DNA from: Bacteroidales bacterium
Lineage (GTDB): Bacteria > Bacteroidota > Bacteroidia > Bacteroidales > P3
DNA length: 41,289 nt
Direction of reading: 5' to 3'
Assembly (NCBI GenBank): GCA_024400565.1
Contig: JAKSMQ010000013.1
Coordinates: 1 to 41,289, forward strand
The position numbers were made by a program, and so were the translations under genes. The notes beneath the pieces are model-generated. The model was not told the origin of the DNA, did not search any database, and saw nothing but the letters and a program-made list of their open reading frames with translations. Shown one piece after another: positions 1 through 8,354 of the stretch. The first letter of the stretch is position 1. Each line of letters starts with the position of its first letter.

Positions 1-875
1 TTGACTTCACTAGCCCAACGCCATTGCGAGTCTCCTGGTTGAGGAGCCTTTGTGAGCGTGAGGAAATGACCCCGTGGGGAAAACGACTCTCTGTGCTCGG
101 GTGCCACAAACCTAAGCATGGGACACATCTGTTTCTCCAACTTTGTATAGACATGACCGGTCTCGGGGCAGACTATCTTTACATCTTCCAACCTATTGTC
201 GAAGTAGATGATTGCGGCAATGCTTTTGCTTAGTGGGAATAGGTCCACTCCACTCGGTACATGCAGTTCTTTGCACTGCAGGTTCATGATGGCGAAGTTG
301 TCGATCTCGTTCACCTCATCGGGCAAGCAAACCACCGAGTCTTCGTTGTAGGCGCTCGTTTGCAGATATAGAAGGCGCTCCTGACCTTGTGTGTAAAGCG
401 AGCCTTCGGCGGTGGCCATCAGTGGGGTGTTCTCATCGGGGAATATGCTAAACTTAAGATCTGGGTGGTGGTTTGTGCTCCAGTTGCTGTTATTCATCAA
501 GTATGGCAGTCGGTCCACATACACATCCTCGATGGTGGTAGGAATCTCCAACTCGGAGTTTATTGATCCCAGCACATAGAGCTGCTTTACCACGAACTCC
601 TCGCTCACCGCATTATCGTCAGACTCTATGTAATTCCCGTCGAGTTTTATAGCTCTGACCTTTTCGGGCAATGCAAGGTCGCTACCAAACACGCATGCCA
701 CAGCTGACATATCCTCTGGTTGGAGATAATATATCACATTGCTGTTTTTTGCAAGCAGCTTGTAATAACTTCCAATGAAAGGATTGGTTCGAAAGTCGGT
801 TCCTAATGGGCCATCGTCTATCATGGTGCTTCGGTACTCACCATCGACCATCATCTTGAATTTTGTCTTATTCAT
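1..875 (-). CDS. BspA-like leucine-rich-repeat protein, 3' end outside window
   Basis: The minus-strand frame is open from the ATG at 873-875 to the window edge (about 291 codons), with an in-frame stop just upstream (906-908), so this start is well defined. The protein begins MNKTKFKMMVDGEYRST and has no signal peptide. In its second half there is a block reading LYTQGQERLLYLQ, then VVCLPDEVNEIDNFAIMN, then CKELHVPSGV. That matches the BspA-type LRR_5 pattern (a value line, 'ipdgVttIgdyAF', 'LkeItiPssV'). Such proteins often mediate adhesion when exported. Here the lack of a signal peptide and the missing C-terminus leave location and role open. An IS remnant lies directly upstream. The reading frame is certain; the family call is good but rests on few repeats. 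Confidence 0.75.
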   Translation of the reverse strand, partial: MNKTKFKMMVDGEYRSTMIDDGPLGTDFRTNPFIGSYYKLLAKNSNVIYYLQPEDMSAVACVFGSDLALPEKVRAIKLDGNYIESDDNAVSEEFVVKQLYVLGSINSELEIPTTIEDVYVDRLPYLMNNSNWSTNHHPDLKFSIFPDENTPLMATAEGSLYTQGQERLLYLQTSAYNEDSVVCLPDEVNEIDNFAIMNLQCKELHVPSGVDLFPLSKSIAAIIYFDNRLEDVKIVCPETGHVYTKLEKQMCPMLRFVAPEHRESFSPRGHFLTLTKAPQPGDSQWRWASEV

Positions 876-957
876 ATGTCTTGTAATATTGCGTTTCCAA
901 ATAAGTTATATGACGGATTATTTTATGTCAATTTATATATGCGTTGTGGCGTCGTGT

Positions 958-1221
958 TTATAGTAGTATGATAAAGGTAGAGTCGACAACGGATTCGTCG
1001 GACACGTTGCGGATGTGTTTCAGCAAGATCAGACCCACCATTCTGAGAATCGGTTTTGCCATACTGCCATTGCTTTTGCAATAGTGCTTCTTGAACTCAT
1101 TCTCAAACAACACCCAATGGATGAGTTTGGCCAGGACGTAGAGGGGGTGATTCTGGTCCAGCATTGATTCGAGGTCTCCAAACATTGTGGTCTGATGGCA
1201 GTCAGATGGTCTATTGTACAT
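958..1221 (-). pseudogene. IS5-type transposase N-terminal remnant (DUF772)
   Basis: An 87-codon frame. Residues about 13-79 (from MFGDLESMLDQNHPLY to LKHIRNVSDESVV) match the conserved N-terminus of Bacteroidales IS5-family transposases, where short motifs of the form 'LaxxIdWxxFE', 'KPIRxMVGLLILKHIRNxSDESVV' recur. After SDESVV the family normally continues 'eqWsENxYyQyF' and several hundred residues including the DDE triad. Here the frame instead runs into unrelated DSTFIILL and a stop, so the catalytic domain is gone. I could not identify terminal inverted repeats or a target duplication. It is a decayed or truncated insertion sequence sitting at the promoter side of the LRR gene. Confidence 0.7.
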
Positions 1222-1500
1222 GCTATTCCCGTGTGTTTATGCATTGTCAATCAAAACTTTGTATAAATAACGAGAATTTGAATTGTTTATTGTGTTGAAT
1301 GATAAATAATTAAGAGCTTCTTGAGAGATGGCTAACTATTCTTTATAAAAGGGGGGATAGGTCAAATCTCAATGTGTAGAAGTAATTTGTACGAGGATAT
1401 GGCACCATCTATAGTAGTGTTGTATTCGGAAAATGTTCATAGGAAATCATGAACTTTCTTGCAATCGGTGCTGCATTCTATTGAAATTCTCCCACACCAC

Positions 1501-1556
1501 TAGTTGTAGATCACAACTATGCTATTTATGACCTCAAAACAGCATAGTTACGCTGT
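1501..1556. repeat. Three overlapping, mutually exclusive hairpins
   Basis: TAGTTGT 1501-1507 pairs with ACAACTA 1513-1519. AACTATGCT 1515-1523 pairs perfectly with AGCATAGTT 1541-1549. ACAGC 1539-1543 pairs with GCTGT 1552-1556. Neighbouring stems share bases, so only alternative folds are possible. Function unknown. Confidence 0.55.
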
Positions 1557-1603
1557 CTTAATAATAGGTATATAAAGCAAAACTATTGAAAATATAAACA
1601 TCC

Positions 1604-1688
1604 TATCCACTTTATCCACTTTCCTTGTATTAGTCTGCTATGATGTTAGTTACGGGAAGTGGATACCCAAGTGGAAAGTGGATACCCA
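1604..1688. repeat. Cluster of four TATCCACTT 9-mers, two per strand
   Basis: Exact copies on the plus strand at 1604-1612 and 1613-1621, and on the minus strand (AAGTGGATA) at 1657-1665 and 1676-1684. The last two lie in a 13-bp direct repeat (1657-1669 and 1676-1688). TATCCACTTTCC 1613-1624 is a perfect 12-bp inverted repeat of 1673-1684. A degenerate fifth copy lies at 1669-1677. The arrangement looks like a protein-binding or iteron-like site. TTATCCACT differs by one base from a DnaA box, but there is no other sign of an origin. Confidence 0.6.
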
Positions 1689-1840
1689 TTTTTGGGCTAC
1701 GTTTCTGATTGGTAAATTGTATAAGTCAGTATTTTAGATAGATATGTCAAAAAATACTGCCAGAAACGAGCCTTTTTGTCACGGGAGGCAATACCATAGA
1801 GAACGATGTGACGAAGGGGTGATCACACCCATAGATGCTA

Positions 1841-1882
1841 ATAAAAAGCGTAGCATACAATGATTTTTTGATGCTACGCTTT
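1841..1882 (-). terminator. Rho-independent terminator of apbE-yicC
   Basis: Perfect 12-bp stem AAAGCGTAGCAT (1845-1856) with ATGCTACGCTTT (1871-1882). Read on the minus strand it is followed by a T-rich run, 20 bp after the yicC stop. Confidence 0.85.
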
Positions 1883-1901
1883 ATCTGGAGTAGGAAGTAT
1901 G

Positions 1902-2774
1902 TTAAAGGATATTTCCTAGCTGTTCTTTAATCTTTTCGAGTTCATCCTTCATTTGAACAACGAGTTTCTGGATTTCTACGTGGTTGGCTTTGCTTCCAGT
2001 AGTGTTTATTTCGCGGCCAATCTCCTGTACAATGAATCCGAGTTTCTTGCCTGAACAATCGGAAGAATTCATTGTAGAACGGAAATACTCGATATGCTTT
2101 TTGAGACGAACTTTCTCCTCGGTTATATCTAGCTTCTCAAGATAATAAATCAGCTCCTGTTCGAACCGGTTTTCATCTACATCCTTGATATTGAAGTCTG
2201 CTATATATTTGCGCAAGCGCTCACGAGCTGTATCAATTCGTTCGGACTCGTATTGTGGTATCTGAAGGGAGAATTGCTCGATAAGGTCGATGTGTTTTAC
2301 GAAATCGTCGAGAAGTATGTTCCCTTCGTGTGTACGGAAGTCATCAACCTGGTTAATTGCCTGCTGGATGGCCTCACGCAAGGTCTGCCAGTCGTTGTCG
2401 GGCATTTCGTTGCTTTGAGTCGTTACCCAAAGGTCCTGTTGGCGAAGAAGGTTGGTAAAGATATCACTCTGGGAGTAATCTACGGCCATGGATTCGGCAA
2501 GAGACTTGACCTCCTCGTAGCGGAATTGCAGCAACTGGTGGTTGAGTTGGGCGGCAGAGGCTATCGAACTGTCTTCCTCGGTGAGGATAAAATCTATCTT
2601 GCCACGTTCTAACTGATTGAGCATAGAACGTATCTCAAGGTCTTTGTCGCGATAGGAAAAAGGCAATCGGACATTGGTGTCCATCTGCTTGCTGTTGAGA
2701 GTCTTTATCTCTATGATGATTTTCTTGTCGCCAATAACACATTGGTGTTTGGCGTAGCCAGTCATTGATTTCAT
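1902..2774 (-). CDS. yicC: YicC family endoribonuclease
   Basis: 290 aa, the usual length. The N-terminus MKSMTGYAK and the LNSKQMDTNVRLP segment are the YicC_N signature. The C-terminal half (from about residue 205) is the DUF1732 domain, with EQELIYYLEKLDITEEKVRL, a segment on the SGKKLGFIVQEIGREINT pattern, and a long C-terminal helix. Family members are stress-related RNases/adaptors acting on RNA in the cytoplasm; the E. coli homologue is described as an endoribonuclease. The gene follows apbE by 17 bp and shares its terminator, so the two are probably co-transcribed. Nothing unusual in the sequence. Confidence 0.93.
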   Translation of the reverse strand: MKSMTGYAKHQCVIGDKKIIIEIKTLNSKQMDTNVRLPFSYRDKDLEIRSMLNQLERGKIDFILTEEDSSIASAAQLNHQLLQFRYEEVKSLAESMAVDYSQSDIFTNLLRQQDLWVTTQSNEMPDNDWQTLREAIQQAINQVDDFRTHEGNILLDDFVKHIDLIEQFSLQIPQYESERIDTARERLRKYIADFNIKDVDENRFEQELIYYLEKLDITEEKVRLKKHIEYFRSTMNSSDCSGKKLGFIVQEIGREINTTGSKANHVEIQKLVVQMKDELEKIKEQLGNIL

Positions 2775-2791
2775 ATTATACAGAGTATAAG

Positions 2792-3817
2792 CTATTCAAT
2801 AATTAGTTTCTGAAATTCGGGTGTTGCGTAAGTCTTATTGCTGCCGTTGTCGTCGTAGATGAAGAATACGGCCTGGGGCTGGTCGGGATTATTCTTGAGC
2901 CATTCTAATGCTTTGTCTAGTCCCATTACCATAAACGATGTTGCCAGTCCGTCGGCAAGCCAGCTCTCGTTGGCTATTACTGATACACTCAATAGGGAAT
3001 GTTCAACAGGATAGCCTGTTGAAGGGTCGATAGTATGGGAGAAACGTACGCCATTCTTCTCGTAATACTTTCTATAATTGCCGGACGTGACGACTGAACA
3101 GTCGCAAAGTTTTATCATGGTTTCAACCTCGGGTATGGCGTCTTTGTCTTTGGCGGGACGCTCGATACCTACAGTCCAGGATTTACCATCGGGCTTATGG
3201 CCAAAAGCAATCACCTCGCCTCCTACATCAATCAGATGGTTGTTGATGCCAAGACTTTTAAGGTACTTGCTGATGAGGTCGACGCTATATCCCTGACCTA
3301 TGGCGTTGAAGTCGTATTCCTGGCCTGCTATTGTGCGTTCTATGGTAGAGATGGATCCATCAGATGTGATTGAGAAATTGTGGGCTGTAGCCAGCAAGAG
3401 GCTGTCTACCCGTTTCTGGTTCATATCCGACGCTTTGTCGAAGGCAAATCCCCACGCACGTACCAGCTTGCCGACGGCGCAACTGAATGCCCCATCGGTA
3501 TGACTATAGAGCCAGTCATCCTGGCGGAAGAGCTCGGAGAGAATAGGATCTAGGGTATCGGTAAGTCCTGCGTTGAGACGGCGCAGATTCGAGGTCTCAA
3601 CCCATAATGAAGCCGAGAGGTCGAATGCCTTGAGTATGGAGTCTATCTGAGGCTGAAGGTCGCGTTGCTGCTCGTCATAATATATAATAGAATAATAGGT
3701 GCCTTGGGCCTGGCCTTTAAGACGGATGGGCTCAAGCGCTTCGGTAGTCTTATTCTGATGGCAGCCGATAAGAACGGTTGTGGCTATTAGTATTAAGAAA
3801 GGAAGATGTCTACGCAT
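2792..3817 (-). CDS. apbE: FAD:protein FMN transferase, lipoprotein
   Basis: About 341 aa from the ATG at 3815-3817. ApbE transfers FMN from FAD onto threonines of exported flavoproteins such as Nqr/Rnf subunits, at the outer face of the inner membrane. The N-terminus MRRHLPFLILIATTVLIGC is a lipoprotein signal with lipobox LIGC. Family motifs are present in order: TYYSIIY, YDFNAIGQGYSVD, HLIDVGGEV, SHTIDPSTGYP and ADGLATSFMVMG (Mg/FAD site). An upstream in-frame ATG at 3853 would add 12 residues, but it lies inside the preceding gene's terminator stem and would spoil the signal peptide. The start at 3817 also has AAGGTG about 10 bp upstream. No flavoprotein partner is in the window. Confidence 0.92.
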   Translation of the reverse strand: MRRHLPFLILIATTVLIGCHQNKTTEALEPIRLKGQAQGTYYSIIYYDEQQRDLQPQIDSILKAFDLSASLWVETSNLRRLNAGLTDTLDPILSELFRQDDWLYSHTDGAFSCAVGKLVRAWGFAFDKASDMNQKRVDSLLLATAHNFSITSDGSISTIERTIAGQEYDFNAIGQGYSVDLISKYLKSLGINNHLIDVGGEVIAFGHKPDGKSWTVGIERPAKDKDAIPEVETMIKLCDCSVVTSGNYRKYYEKNGVRFSHTIDPSTGYPVEHSLLSVSVIANESWLADGLATSFMVMGLDKALEWLKNNPDQPQAVFFIYDDNGSNKTYATPEFQKLIIE

Positions 3818-3826
3818 GAATATCAC

Positions 3827-3864
3827 CTTAAGAAAAAAGCGTCCGATTGGCATCGAACGCTTTT
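3827..3864 (-). terminator. Terminator after the T9SS cargo gene
   Basis: Stem 3835-3847 with 3852-3864 (13 bp, one G-T pair), loop TGGC. Read on the minus strand it is AAAAGCGTTCGAT, loop, ATCGGACGCTTTT, then TTCTT. It lies between the cargo gene stop (3885) and the apbE start (3817). Confidence 0.85.
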
Positions 3865-3884
3865 AGTATTATCTGTGTTCGGTA

Positions 3885-5366
3885 TTAGCGAGCGATAACA
3901 AAATTGCGAACCTCTACCTGGCCGTTCTTGAGCTGAACGCGGAGAACGTAGGTGCCGTTTGCAAGATGACCGAGGTTAAGAGTGTTGCTGGTCATGTTGT
4001 AGGACTGCATTACACGCTGACCCATTACATTGTAGATAGCGATGTTGTCGATACCTTCAACGCATTCGAGGGAAATCTGAGTGGTAGCAGGGTTGGGGTA
4101 GAGTTTGAGGGTGCTGCTGTTAGCGTCGGCGATGCCTTCGTTAACCATTACAGTAACCTTGGTAGTGTCGGTACATTGGGTGCTTGCGTTGATTGCTACA
4201 AGGCTGAAGTCAGTATTCTCAGAAAGTGCATCGGTAACAATGCTGTCGGCGGTAGAAATCTGAGTGTTCTGAGCGTTGAACCATTTGAAGTTTACATTCT
4301 GGTCGCAGGTTGCGAAGAGGGTAGTGGAAGTGTTGGGACGGAGGTTGATGTCGCCTTCGATTACAGCAACGGGTGACTTGAAGATGGTGAGGGTGAGAAC
4401 GTAGTTGCTGTCGCAGTTCTGGGAGTTTACACCAACTTTAACTTTCTGCTGGCTGATGTTATTGCTGAAAATGGTATCGTAGTCGTGAGCGATGGTATCG
4501 ATTGTAGTATTGGTAGTGTCGCCGGATTCGTTAACATCGTAGTTGTATTTGTAGGTGAAATAGGTACCTGCAAGACGATACTGGTCGCAAACTTTGGGGT
4601 CAACGATGCTTACGTTGGTGCTGTGGCGAACGTTGAGGTGGGTGTAGAGAACGCTGTCGTAGCATTGTGCCTGGTTAGCTTCGCGTTTGTGGAAATATCT
4701 CCAGTATGCGGAACCGGGGGTAGCATACTGCTCGGAGCTTACTACGGTATCCTGGGTGAAGTTCTGCCAAGTGTTGGTGAATTTGTACTTGATAGTGTCG
4801 CACTTTGAAACATTTACGTGATGACTGATGGCAGTAGGAGTGAGGATGGTAAGATTGAGCGAGAGCACAGAGTCGCAAAGACCATTGGGGTCAACGAAAG
4901 TGCGGTTGCTGATAACGGTGCTGGAGGTGAGGGTATCGTTTTTCCAGATGTAAGAATCGCAAGCGGTAACAGTATAGGAAGCGCTTGCGGAACTGGAAAG
5001 GGTGAGAATGATGGATGCCATACTGTCGCAACCATGTGAGCTCTGGAATTTTCTGGTGTAGGTACCTGCAGCGGCGAGAGTGGTATCGCCCCAGGTGTAG
5101 GTGCAACCGCCATCAATAGGAACAACGCTTACGGGAGTGTTGTATACGGGATAGATGGTGAGGTCGAGGACATAGAGGGTGTCGTGGGTCTGGGTGAAGT
5201 AGGTGTATACACCCGACTCGGTGTAGGTCTGGCCGTTCAAGCTCCAGGTGTAGGAACCACAGGTGTCCTTGTGCTGAACTTCGCTGTAGCTGGCATTGGA
5301 TTGTGCCTGCATCATGAAAGGCATCAATACGGCCATCAATAAGGTAATGAATAGTCTTTTTTTCAT
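3885..5366 (-). CDS. Secreted T9SS cargo with Cys-paired repeat modules
   Basis: 493 aa with a clear signal peptide (MKKRLFITLLMAVLMPFMMQAQ). Residues 418-493 form a type A T9SS sorting domain: KLYPNPATTQISLE, IYNVMGQ and GTYVLRV in the usual spacing. The middle is a string of beta-rich modules carrying pairs of cysteines (88/113, 136/164, 189/235, 260/318). These use recurring phrases such as CDSYIW, GTYT and CDSxxxLxLTI, which are common in Bacteroidetes surface proteins. About residues 330-408 look like an Ig/PKD-like domain. The protein should cross the outer membrane through T9SS and be released or anchored to A-type LPS after CTD cleavage. No enzymatic motif is seen, so the role is probably structural or adhesive. 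It has its own promoter and terminator. Confidence 0.88.
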   Translation of the reverse strand: MKKRLFITLLMAVLMPFMMQAQSNASYSEVQHKDTCGSYTWSLNGQTYTESGVYTYFTQTHDTLYVLDLTIYPVYNTPVSVVPIDGGCTYTWGDTTLAAAGTYTRKFQSSHGCDSMASIILTLSSSASASYTVTACDSYIWKNDTLTSSTVISNRTFVDPNGLCDSVLSLNLTILTPTAISHHVNVSKCDTIKYKFTNTWQNFTQDTVVSSEQYATPGSAYWRYFHKREANQAQCYDSVLYTHLNVRHSTNVSIVDPKVCDQYRLAGTYFTYKYNYDVNESGDTTNTTIDTIAHDYDTIFSNNISQQKVKVGVNSQNCDSNYVLTLTIFKSPVAVIEGDINLRPNTSTTLFATCDQNVNFKWFNAQNTQISTADSIVTDALSENTDFSLVAINASTQCTDTTKVTVMVNEGIADANSSTLKLYPNPATTQISLECVEGIDNIAIYNVMGQRVMQSYNMTSNTLNLGHLANGTYVLRVQLKNGQVEVRNFVIAR

Positions 5367-5479
5367 CTTTCAGTACTGAATTTAATAGTCCTTATTATTT
5401 TTTATTTTCTTTCTAACTTAATGTCTGATAGGCATATTAAGGCTTTGTGAATGCACTCTGCCTTTTTACTATCAATATG

Positions 5480-5487
5480 CAAAGATA
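5480..5487 (-). promoter_or_regulatory. -7 box upstream of the T9SS cargo gene
   Basis: TATCTTTG on the minus strand, a perfect Bacteroidales TAnnTTTG element, about 110 bp before the start codon. The -33 region is AT-rich without a clean TTTG. Confidence 0.55.
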
Positions 5488-5513
5488 ATATTTTTTTTTA
5501 ATATAGAACTAAT

Positions 5514-7010
5514 TTAATGTTTTTTTAGAGATAATTTGACCACATTTTCCACATGCTGGGTGTGGGGGAACATGTCGACGGGCTGGATAGCAACCACGTC
5601 GTATTTGCTTGACAGAAGTTCCAAATCACGGGCTTGGGTAGCTGGATTGCAGCTTACATACACGATGGTCGGAGCCTCGGTCATAAGCAGCTGTTCTACC
5701 ACCTTCTCGTGCATACCGGCACGGGGAGGGTCTGTTACCACTACGTCGGGACGTCCGTTCTGGGCGATGAACTCTTCGGTCAGAACCTTTGCCATGTCTC
5801 CGGCATAGAAGACCGTGTTGTCGAATCCGTTGTGGGTGGAGTTGATTCGTGCGTCGGCAATGGCCTCTTCCACATACTCGATACCCACCACCTTCTTGGC
5901 TTTCTCGGCCAGGAAGAGGGCTATGGTTCCCGTTCCGGTGTAGAGGTCGTAGAGAGTCTCCTGGCCCGTAAGGCCTGCAAATTCTGCTACAAAGCTGTAG
6001 AGCCGCTGGGCCTGGAGCGAATTGGTCTGGAAGAATGATTTGGGGTTGATCTTGAACTGCAGGGTCTTCCCGCCCTTGTAGCCTTCCATCTGCTCGAGAA
6101 TATGGTCTGCCCCGGCATAGGTGATGACCTCAAGCTGGTCGAGCGTGTCGTTGAACTTGTTGTTGACTACATACTGAAGGGAGGTAATCTGAGGGAATCT
6201 CTCTTTAATCATCTCCAGAAGAGGGAACAGTTGAGCCCGAGCCTCTTCGGTAAGGGTCTGGTCCTTCTGCTCTCCGCCCGTAGCTATGGATATCAGCAAC
6301 ATCCAATGACCCATGGTAGTGTTGCGGATCATTATGTTGCGCAGGAAACCGGTATGGTTTCTTATGTCGTAGAAGGGCAGCTTGTGCTCGAGAGCGTAGT
6401 CTCGGATGGCCATGCGTATGGCATTCGAGGGGTCGGCCTGAAGGGCACAATGTTCTATGTTGAGCACTTTGTCGAACAGCTGGGGAGCATGGAATCCCAA
6501 TGCACCCGGGTCGTCAGCCAAAGCTTCGCGAGGAGTGGATTCCATCTCCTCGGTACTGCGCCAACGTTTGCTCGAAAAGGTGTATTCCAGTTTGTTGCGA
6601 TAGTAGAAGATGTTCTCCGATCCGCATATGGGACGCATCGAAGAGCAGTCTACACGACCCAGCCGTTCCAGGTTGTCGCGTACCTGTTTCTCCTTGTACA
6701 CAATCTGGTCGGCATAGCTCATGGTCTGCCACTTGCATCCGCCGCAGTTGCCAAAATGGGGACATTGGGCTTCCACTCGCTTGGGCGATGGCTTCTTGAT
6801 AGAAATAGCCCTACCTTCGGCGTAGTTCTTCTTCTTTTTGAAGACCTTAAGGTCAACAATATCGCCGGGGACTACAAAGGGAACAAATACTACCAGGCTT
6901 TGTCCGTCGCCTTCGGCATCAACTTTGGCTATGGCCATGCCTTCGGCTGCTGCATCCACTATCTCAACATCGTAGTAGATGGTCTCTTTCTTGGTTTTTC
7001 TCATCTTCAT
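5514..7010 (-). CDS. rlmD: 23S rRNA (uracil-C5) methyltransferase, RlmD/TrmA family
   Basis: 498 aa. A TRAM domain (about 8-75) precedes a 4Fe-4S cluster site with Cys83, Cys89, Cys92 (CPHFGNCGGC) and a fourth Cys at 188 (IEHCAL). The C-terminal Rossmann methyltransferase shows FFQTNSLQAQRLY (327-338), the SAM motif LYDLYTGTGT (353-362), TDPPRAG (426-432) and the catalytic Cys454 in YVSCNPATQARDL. RlmD makes m5U1939 in 23S rRNA in E. coli. Close relatives RlmC and TrmA act on other sites, and Bacteroidetes members are usually annotated RlmD, so the exact target uridine is inferred. It starts 10 bp after the stop of the secreted-protein gene upstream (8028-7021), so the two form an operon. Confidence 0.9.
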   Translation of the reverse strand: MKMRKTKKETIYYDVEIVDAAAEGMAIAKVDAEGDGQSLVVFVPFVVPGDIVDLKVFKKKKNYAEGRAISIKKPSPKRVEAQCPHFGNCGGCKWQTMSYADQIVYKEKQVRDNLERLGRVDCSSMRPICGSENIFYYRNKLEYTFSSKRWRSTEEMESTPREALADDPGALGFHAPQLFDKVLNIEHCALQADPSNAIRMAIRDYALEHKLPFYDIRNHTGFLRNIMIRNTTMGHWMLLISIATGGEQKDQTLTEEARAQLFPLLEMIKERFPQITSLQYVVNNKFNDTLDQLEVITYAGADHILEQMEGYKGGKTLQFKINPKSFFQTNSLQAQRLYSFVAEFAGLTGQETLYDLYTGTGTIALFLAEKAKKVVGIEYVEEAIADARINSTHNGFDNTVFYAGDMAKVLTEEFIAQNGRPDVVVTDPPRAGMHEKVVEQLLMTEAPTIVYVSCNPATQARDLELLSSKYDVVAIQPVDMFPHTQHVENVVKLSLKKH

Positions 7011-7020
7011 AAATAGAGGT

Positions 7021-8028
7021 CTATAGCTCAGGCTTGTAGGTGTCGAACAGTTTCATTCCTTCGGAGAGATAGGTTGAAGCACACATTATCGTCATCTTGG
7101 AGCTCATGACGGTGATAACGTCATCGGCCTGTGGCTGTTCGGCTCTCAGAGCCTTGTAGGCGGTCTCAATCTGGCTTGCTATGGCCAGCTGTTGTGTCTT
7201 GCGCAGGTTCTGGGCTTGCTGCACGGTTGCTATCTGTCGGGTTGCAGCCTCTTTCAGATAGTCAGACAGTCCGGCCTTGCCTTTGGCTGCATATTTGCTG
7301 TTCCAGAGATTCTCGCACTCTTCGAGAGTCTTGTTGTACATCCCGTAAATGATGCTGTCTATAGAGTTGTATTGCTCCATAAGAGCCAGATAACGCTTGG
7401 CGGTAGCGGTTTCATAATTGAAGGCGTTCTTCACCAAGGAGTTGTAGGCCGCCGAAGGGTTGATATTTGAGTTGGAAAGGACTGCCTTCATTTCCTCTTC
7501 GCTCATGTTTTCAAGCTGTTCGAGAGAGGCGTTGATTCCCATTTTCCGGAGAGTGTTATCTCGAATGCGTTGGTAAACAGCCTCCTGTTCTTCCTCGGAC
7601 ATCTGCTCGAGTTGTTCGGGGGTGACACCCACTTCGGCAAGGCGGTCTCTCTGCATGTTGTCTGCCCAACTGGAGAGCTTGTCAGAGGAACTGGTAAAGG
7701 CAACTCCGTTGGCTCCAGCTATGGCCATGTTCAGCTGGGTCTGGAAGGCGGCTGCAGGGTTAAGCATCAGCTTGAATGGGTTTGCGTTACCGGATATTAC
7801 CATCATCTCGTAGTCGGCAATCTGCTGAGCGTTGGGCATGGCTGGCATCTGGGCCATCAGCTCTTCGGCGGTAGGCATTTCGTCCTGAGAGCCTTTGTTG
7901 TCCTGCTGGGTCGAGTTCTGCTGTTTGTTTATCGCGTTGAGACCTTTGCCAATGAGGTCGAGAATCTGGGCGTTGGCGGAAACCGAAGCCACAATCATGG
8001 CTACGATTATTACTAATGATTTCTTCAT
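7021..8028 (-). CDS. Secreted protein of unknown function
   Basis: 335 aa from MKKSLVIIVAMIVASVSANAQ, a standard signal peptide. The frame stays open further upstream to 8094, but that part overlaps the rpmH terminator and would destroy the signal, so 8028 is the start. The mature part is rich in Gln, Ala and Met and mostly helical. It contains two similar segments, EQLEQMSEEEQEAV and EQLENMSEEEMKAV, about 35 residues apart. There is no recognisable domain, lipobox or sorting signal, so it is probably periplasmic. It lies just upstream of rlmD and probably shares its transcript, though their functions need not be linked. Confidence 0.75.
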   Translation of the reverse strand: MKKSLVIIVAMIVASVSANAQILDLIGKGLNAINKQQNSTQQDNKGSQDEMPTAEELMAQMPAMPNAQQIADYEMMVISGNANPFKLMLNPAAAFQTQLNMAIAGANGVAFTSSSDKLSSWADNMQRDRLAEVGVTPEQLEQMSEEEQEAVYQRIRDNTLRKMGINASLEQLENMSEEEMKAVLSNSNINPSAAYNSLVKNAFNYETATAKRYLALMEQYNSIDSIIYGMYNKTLEECENLWNSKYAAKGKAGLSDYLKEAATRQIATVQQAQNLRKTQQLAIASQIETAYKALRAEQPQADDVITVMSSKMTIMCASTYLSEGMKLFDTYKPEL

Positions 8029-8069
8029 AATAGGTTTTGTGTCAAATTGTGTTAAAACTATCGTGTACG

Positions 8070-8100
8070 GAAAAAAAGAAAGTATTGGATACAATACTTC
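8070..8100 (-). terminator. rpmH terminator
   Basis: Perfect 8-bp stem AAGTATTG (8080-8087) with CAATACTT (8092-8099), loop GATA. On the minus strand it is followed by TCTTTTTTT. Confidence 0.85.
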
Positions 8101-8155
8101 CCTTCTTTCTTAAGCAATGTCATTTCTTCGCCTCTGCAAAGAAATGTTAAATGCA

Positions 8156-8302
8156 CTATCGTTCGTCAGAAACGGTGAGTCTCTTTCTGCCTTTTCTGCG
8201 GCGAGCAGCTAAAACTTTGCGACCATTTGCGGTAGACATTCTCTGACGGAAACCGTGCTTATTTGCTCTTTTTCTGCGTGATGGTTGAAATGTTCTCTTC
8301 AT
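8156..8302 (-). CDS. rpmH: 50S ribosomal protein L34
   Basis: 48 aa, reading [18 protein letters not shown] at the start and ending KRLTVSDER. This is the full conserved L34 signature (KRTFQPS, HGFRx[18 protein letters not shown]). It is a small, very basic ribosomal protein of the large subunit. It has its own promoter at 8325-8354 and its own terminator. In many bacteria rpmH lies beside rnpA and dnaA; neither is present here, which is normal for Bacteroidetes. Confidence 0.98.
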   Translation of the reverse strand: MKRTFQPSRRKRANKHGFRQRMSTANGRKVLAARRRKGRKRLTVSDER

Positions 8303-8324
8303 TTTTACTCAAATTTTGGAATTG

Positions 8325-8354
8325 CAAAAGTACACATATTTTTTGAACTGGCAA
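8325..8354 (-). promoter_or_regulatory. rpmH promoter
   Basis: On the minus strand TTG (8352-8354), 19 nt, then TACTTTTG (8325-8332). This is a close match to the Bacteroidales -33/-7 consensus, 22 bp before the start codon. Confidence 0.8.

Larger units (their letters stand above)
1222..1901. other. 680-bp gene-free region with repeats
   Basis: No plausible coding frame on either strand. The stretch holds overlapping inverted repeats at 1501-1556, four copies of the 9-mer TATCCACTT at 1604-1684, and the yicC terminator at 1841-1882. The AT-rich 1251-1330 part lies just upstream of the transposase remnant and may include the lost IS end. Confidence 0.6.

Noticed and set aside
3818-3853. Longer N-terminus for ApbE
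   Set aside because: It overlaps the terminator of the preceding gene and would bury the lipoprotein signal.
6102-7016. 304-codon plus-strand frame
   Set aside because: Antisense to rlmD, which has all catalytic motifs.
1604-8302. Chromosome origin suggested by DnaA-box-like sites and rpmH
   Set aside because: The sites all miss the final A of the DnaA box, and no dnaA, rnpA, parA or AT-rich unwinding element is present. rpmH is not origin-linked in Bacteroidetes as a rule.
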